Shown in pieces: positions 61,165 to 64,000 of a stretch of DNA of 64,000 nt (within the stretch, counting starts at the first letter, position 1; each line of letters starts with the position of its first letter). This stretch comes from Streptomyces rishiriensis (GTDB lineage Bacteria; Actinomycetota; Actinomycetes; Streptomycetales; Streptomycetaceae). The stretch lies in contig NZ_JAUSWV010000001.1 in assembly GCF_030815485.1 (NCBI RefSeq), forward strand, positions 124,001 to 188,000. Reading direction: 5' to 3'. The notes beneath the pieces are model-generated. The model made no database searches and was not told the origin of the DNA. It saw nothing but the letters and a program-made list of their open reading frames with translations. Position numbers and translations under genes: made by a program.

Positions 61165-63162
61165 GTGTCCGATCCGTCTCGTCTGCACACTTCGATGTGG
61201 GGAAACGGGGGGCGAGCCAGAAAGGGCATGGCTGCCGCCGCAGTGACTCCGGCGGAACAGGGGGCAGGCGTGGCACGAAGGGTTTCACTCGCAGACAGGG
61301 CACGCTACTGGTTCGACACCACCTTGGCCCGTGGCACCCCCGCGCTCGTCGGCTGGCTGGCTTTGGGCTGCCTTGTCGTCGTCTTCCCCGCGAGCGCCGT
61401 GCTGGTGTGGACGGACCCACATGCCCCCGCATCCCATTCGGGGAGGCTGGCAGCGATCTGGCGCCTCACTGGTGAGACGTTGCGGCTTGGCGGGGCGACG
61501 GGCCCGCTCGTGCACGTGCTTTTGTCGGTACTACTCGCCCTGGTCGCCCTGGTGTACGTCTCCACCCTCGTCGGCCTGATCACCACCGGACTGACCGAGC
61601 GGCTCACCGCGCTGCGCCGGGGCCACTCCACCGTCATCGAGCAGGGGCACGCGGTGGTGTTGGGCTGGTCCGAGCAGGTGTTCACGGTGGTGAGCGAGCT
61701 GGTGGCCGCCAACGCCAATCAGCGCTATGGCTCAGTGGCCGTACTGGCGGACCGGGACAAGACCACGATGGAAGAGGCCCTCAGCAGAAAGGTGGGGACC
61801 ACCGGCCGTACCCGGCTTGTTTGCCGTAGCGGTCCACCCACCGACCCTGACCTGCTCGCCCTGACCAACCCCGGCGAGGCAAGCGCCGTGCTCGTGCTGC
61901 CCCAAGACGACCCGTCAGGGGACCCAGAAGTGGTCAAGACGCTTCTGGCACTGCGGTCCGCACTCGGCGAGGAAGTAGGTCCACCCGTCGTCGCCGCCGT
62001 CAGGGACGACCAGTACCGGCTGGCGGCCTCCATCGCCGCAGGACCGCGCGGCATCGTACTGGTAAGCGACGCGATCACCGCGCGGCTGATCGTCCAGTCC
62101 GCCCGCCGGCCAGGACTCTCCCTGGTGTACCGCGATCTCCTGGACTTCGCCGGAGACGAGTTCTACCTCGCCTTCGACCCGGCCCTGACTGGCCGTTCCT
62201 TCGGCGACACACTGCTGGCCTTCGCCACCTCCAGTGTGGTCGGCCTGCTGCGTGATGGCCGGCCGCTGCTGAACCCGCCGCCCCGCACCCTGATCGGCCC
62301 CCGCGACCGGCTGATTGTCATCACCCGGGACGACGACACCGCGCGACGCAGCGACTGCTCTGGACTGGTCGACGAGTCGGTGATGACGCCCTGGCAGCTG
62401 GCGAGCGCCCGGCCCGAACGGGTCCTGATCCTCGGCTGGAACCGGCGAGCCTCGCTCGTCGTCGGCCAGTTCGGCCGGTATGCCGTGCACGGCTCGGTCA
62501 TTGCGGTGGTGGCGGACCGGAAAGAAGTGACGGCCGAGGAGGTACAGCAAACCGGTACGGACTTCGCACCACGGCTGACCACGACATTCCGGCCCGGAGA
62601 CGTCACCCGGCCAGAGACACTCAGGAGTCTTGAGATCGACTCGTACGACAGCATCGTCGTGCTTGGTCCAGACCCCCTTCCGGGACAGCAGCCCAACGAG
62701 GCCGATAACCGGACACTCGTCACACTCCTCGTTCTGCACCTGCTGGAACAGGAGAACGGACGGGAACTGCCGGTGGTCACCGAAATGACCGACGACCGCA
62801 ACCGGACGCTCGCGCCTATCAGTCCCGGAGCCGACGTGATCATCAGCGCAAAGCTTGTCGGCTTGCTGATGGCCCAGATCTCCCAGAACCGGCACCTAGC
62901 CGCCGTATTCGAGGAACTGTTCTCCCACACCGGCAGTCAGGTCCAGTTGCGACCGGCAGCGTCGTACGTCCTGCCTGGTTGTGAAGCGTCCTTCGCCACG
63001 GTCGTCGCAGCGGCGCAGCAACGAGGCGAATGCGCCATCGGTTACCGCTGCAACGACCGAGCCACAGCTGTTCCCGACCACGGAGTGCGTATCAACCCGG
63101 ACAAGAGCGAGCGGCGACGCTGGAATGAGCACGATGAGGTCGTGGTGATCACGCAGGACTGA
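61165..63162 (+). CDS. CASTOR/POLLUX-like ion channel protein with RCK/TrkA domains
   Basis: 665 residues from GTG 61165; an in-frame GTG at 61269 would also fit, since conserved sequence begins near RRVSLADRARYWFDTTLARG. Two transmembrane helices follow (LVGWLALGCLVVVFPASAVL and VHVLLSVLLALVALVYVSTL) with a pore-like stretch between. Then come two Rossmann-type RCK domains: GHAVVLGWSEQVFTVVSELV at about residue 160 and ERVLILGWNRRASLVVGQFG at about 415. VVTEMTDDRNRTLAPISPGA and a C-terminal EHDEVVVITQD close the protein. Plant CASTOR and POLLUX form cation channels in the nuclear envelope; bacterial relatives are uncharacterised but probably gate ions in response to ligand binding. Confidence 0.82.
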   Translation: MSDPSRLHTSMWGNGGRARKGMAAAAVTPAEQGAGVARRVSLADRARYWFDTTLARGTPALVGWLALGCLVVVFPASAVLVWTDPHAPASHSGRLAAIWRLTGETLRLGGATGPLVHVLLSVLLALVALVYVSTLVGLITTGLTERLTALRRGHSTVIEQGHAVVLGWSEQVFTVVSELVAANANQRYGSVAVLADRDKTTMEEALSRKVGTTGRTRLVCRSGPPTDPDLLALTNPGEASAVLVLPQDDPSGDPEVVKTLLALRSALGEEVGPPVVAAVRDDQYRLAASIAAGPRGIVLVSDAITARLIVQSARRPGLSLVYRDLLDFAGDEFYLAFDPALTGRSFGDTLLAFATSSVVGLLRDGRPLLNPPPRTLIGPRDRLIVITRDDDTARRSDCSGLVDESVMTPWQLASARPERVLILGWNRRASLVVGQFGRYAVHGSVIAVVADRKEVTAEEVQQTGTDFAPRLTTTFRPGDVTRPETLRSLEIDSYDSIVVLGPDPLPGQQPNEADNRTLVTLLVLHLLEQENGRELPVVTEMTDDRNRTLAPISPGADVIISAKLVGLLMAQISQNRHLAAVFEELFSHTGSQVQLRPAASYVLPGCEASFATVVAAAQQRGECAIGYRCNDRATAVPDHGVRINPDKSERRRWNEHDEVVVITQD

Positions 63163-63169
63163 CACAGCC

Positions 63170-63760
63170 CCTCACGACATGTTGGTCACGGGCAGGCGGC
63201 CGGGACCAACTCGGCGTTCGGGCCGAGGAAGCCCCTCGAGCCGGCCGAACGCGATCGGGGAGAGGACGCGCCTGGTTCCCCGGAAATCGTGGACCCTGCC
63301 CGGTTATGCCACGAGGTGTGCTTGCCACCCGCCGGTGAGGACCAAGGGGGTACGGGACGCCGAGGGCGATCACATCCGCCAGGACCCTCGTGTGCAGCTC
63401 CGGCATGTCTGTCACGCGCTCGCCCGGGCCCCGGCAGCCAGCTGAGGGAAGGCGCCCTCCCACAAGGCGCGCAAAGTGCGGCCGACGAGAGTGCACAGGA
63501 CGGCCACATCTGTATGAGCAGGTCCTTCTGTTGAGGTAGCGCGAGACGTCTTGGCCCAGGCCCTCGTGCAGCACCGTGCGGTACAGGCCCATGCGCTGGC
63601 GCGGCTTGTCCAGGTTGTAGACGGTCATACCGGACCACGCCACATGCAACGGCAGTGCCACGTCCCCGTGCTCGGGACCCCGCAATTCCTCGAGCGAGGC
63701 CGGCAACCGCTGCCGGAACTTCTCCCGGTACAGCGCAAGGTCCTCGGCGCACGCACCGGT
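63170..63760 (-). pseudogene. Unrecognised protein gene with frameshifts
   Basis: Across frames the minus strand reads LPASLEELRGPEHGDVALPL, HVAWSGMTVYNLDKPRQRMG, LYRTVLHEGLGQDVSRYLNR, then in another frame DLLIQMWP, and then PELHTRVLADVIALGVPYPL. The pieces are consistent with a single protein of about 190 residues resembling small uncharacterised Streptomyces proteins. Two or more indels break it. No function proposed. Confidence 0.4.
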
Positions 63761-64000
63761 CGGGACCGGTGTCCGCGACGCTGATGGTCAAGCGCTGGCA
63801 ACCATGACCCCATTGTGACGCCGTGCGCGGCACGGAGGTCGCGCCGCGCACGGTCGAGGGCGCACTCACTCCGAGCCCACCGGCGCACACCTGTCCCAGC
63901 GTGCTGCACCGCACCTTGGGCTCCCGTCCTGGGGTAGCCCTGAATGCCTCCTGGGAAGTTGCCCGCCGCGAGGTGCCAGCAGGGTCCGCGCGCGGGCCTG
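63761..64000. other. Window end without a recognisable gene
   Basis: Only short shadow frames. A gene continuing past the window cannot be excluded. Confidence 0.3.

Overview
The window is high-GC actinobacterial DNA, almost certainly Streptomyces. The evidence is the GC-rich third codon positions, frequent GTG starts, GTGA/ATGA start-stop overlaps, expanded STAS/HATPase/ANTAR regulators, a DUF2637 membrane protein and a Ku with a lysine-rich tail. The density of broken insertion sequences and gene fragments suggests a chromosome arm or a linear plasmid rather than the core.

Layout. 0-6 kb: the end of an SGNH hydrolase, then slivers of unrelated genes (MarR, UbiA, modular PKS, MFS, TerD), a small secreted repeat protein, a 3' half of tRNA-Arg(CCU) and IS remnants. 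6-9.1 kb: a minus-strand three-gene operon encoding a helical protein, an AAA_28-type P-loop protein and a class I aminoacyl-tRNA-synthetase-like protein fused to an ASCH domain. It has a 17-bp terminator hairpin downstream and three TACCCAC repeats upstream. I regard it as the best candidate for an undescribed system. 9.2-14 kb: a truncated IS5-type element, a marR-MFS operon and a divergent nadC. 14.4-23.4 kb: partner-switching regulators (STAS, HATPase, MEDS, ANTAR, a stop-containing SigB-like sigma factor), many duplicated or decayed, with an intact ku in the middle. 23.5-29.6 kb: an XRE-cupin/PLP-decarboxylase/HAD operon, a Tn3 transposase relic that truncated a lysR gene, and a phzF-ornithine cyclodeaminase pair.

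29.9-41.6 kb: a mobile-element zone. An IS5-type element sits in an oxidoreductase gene with a CTA duplication, and removing it restores the reading frame. There are further IS5, DDE_Tnp_4 and IS1380 relics, small membrane proteins, a DUF2637 protein, a prim-pol-like protein, an ANTAR fragment and a pentapeptide-repeat fragment. 41.9-53.4 kb: an intact aromatic-catabolism cluster. A LysR gene diverges from about eleven plus-strand genes, most overlapping or closely spaced: cyclase, FAD monooxygenase, extradiol dioxygenase, fumarylacetoacetase-type hydrolase, two SDRs, ornithine cyclodeaminase-like, aldehyde dehydrogenase, DapA-type aldolase and EthD-like. A terminator hairpin follows. 53.5-64 kb: more IS5 and IS630 copies, a STAS protein, small membrane proteins (DUF3592-like, DUF4383), and a CASTOR/POLLUX-like RCK channel protein.

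Frameshifts and stop codons concentrate in the regulator and transposon zones. The catabolic cluster, ku, nadC, MFS, decarboxylase and channel genes read cleanly. The breaks are therefore probably real decay rather than general sequencing error.
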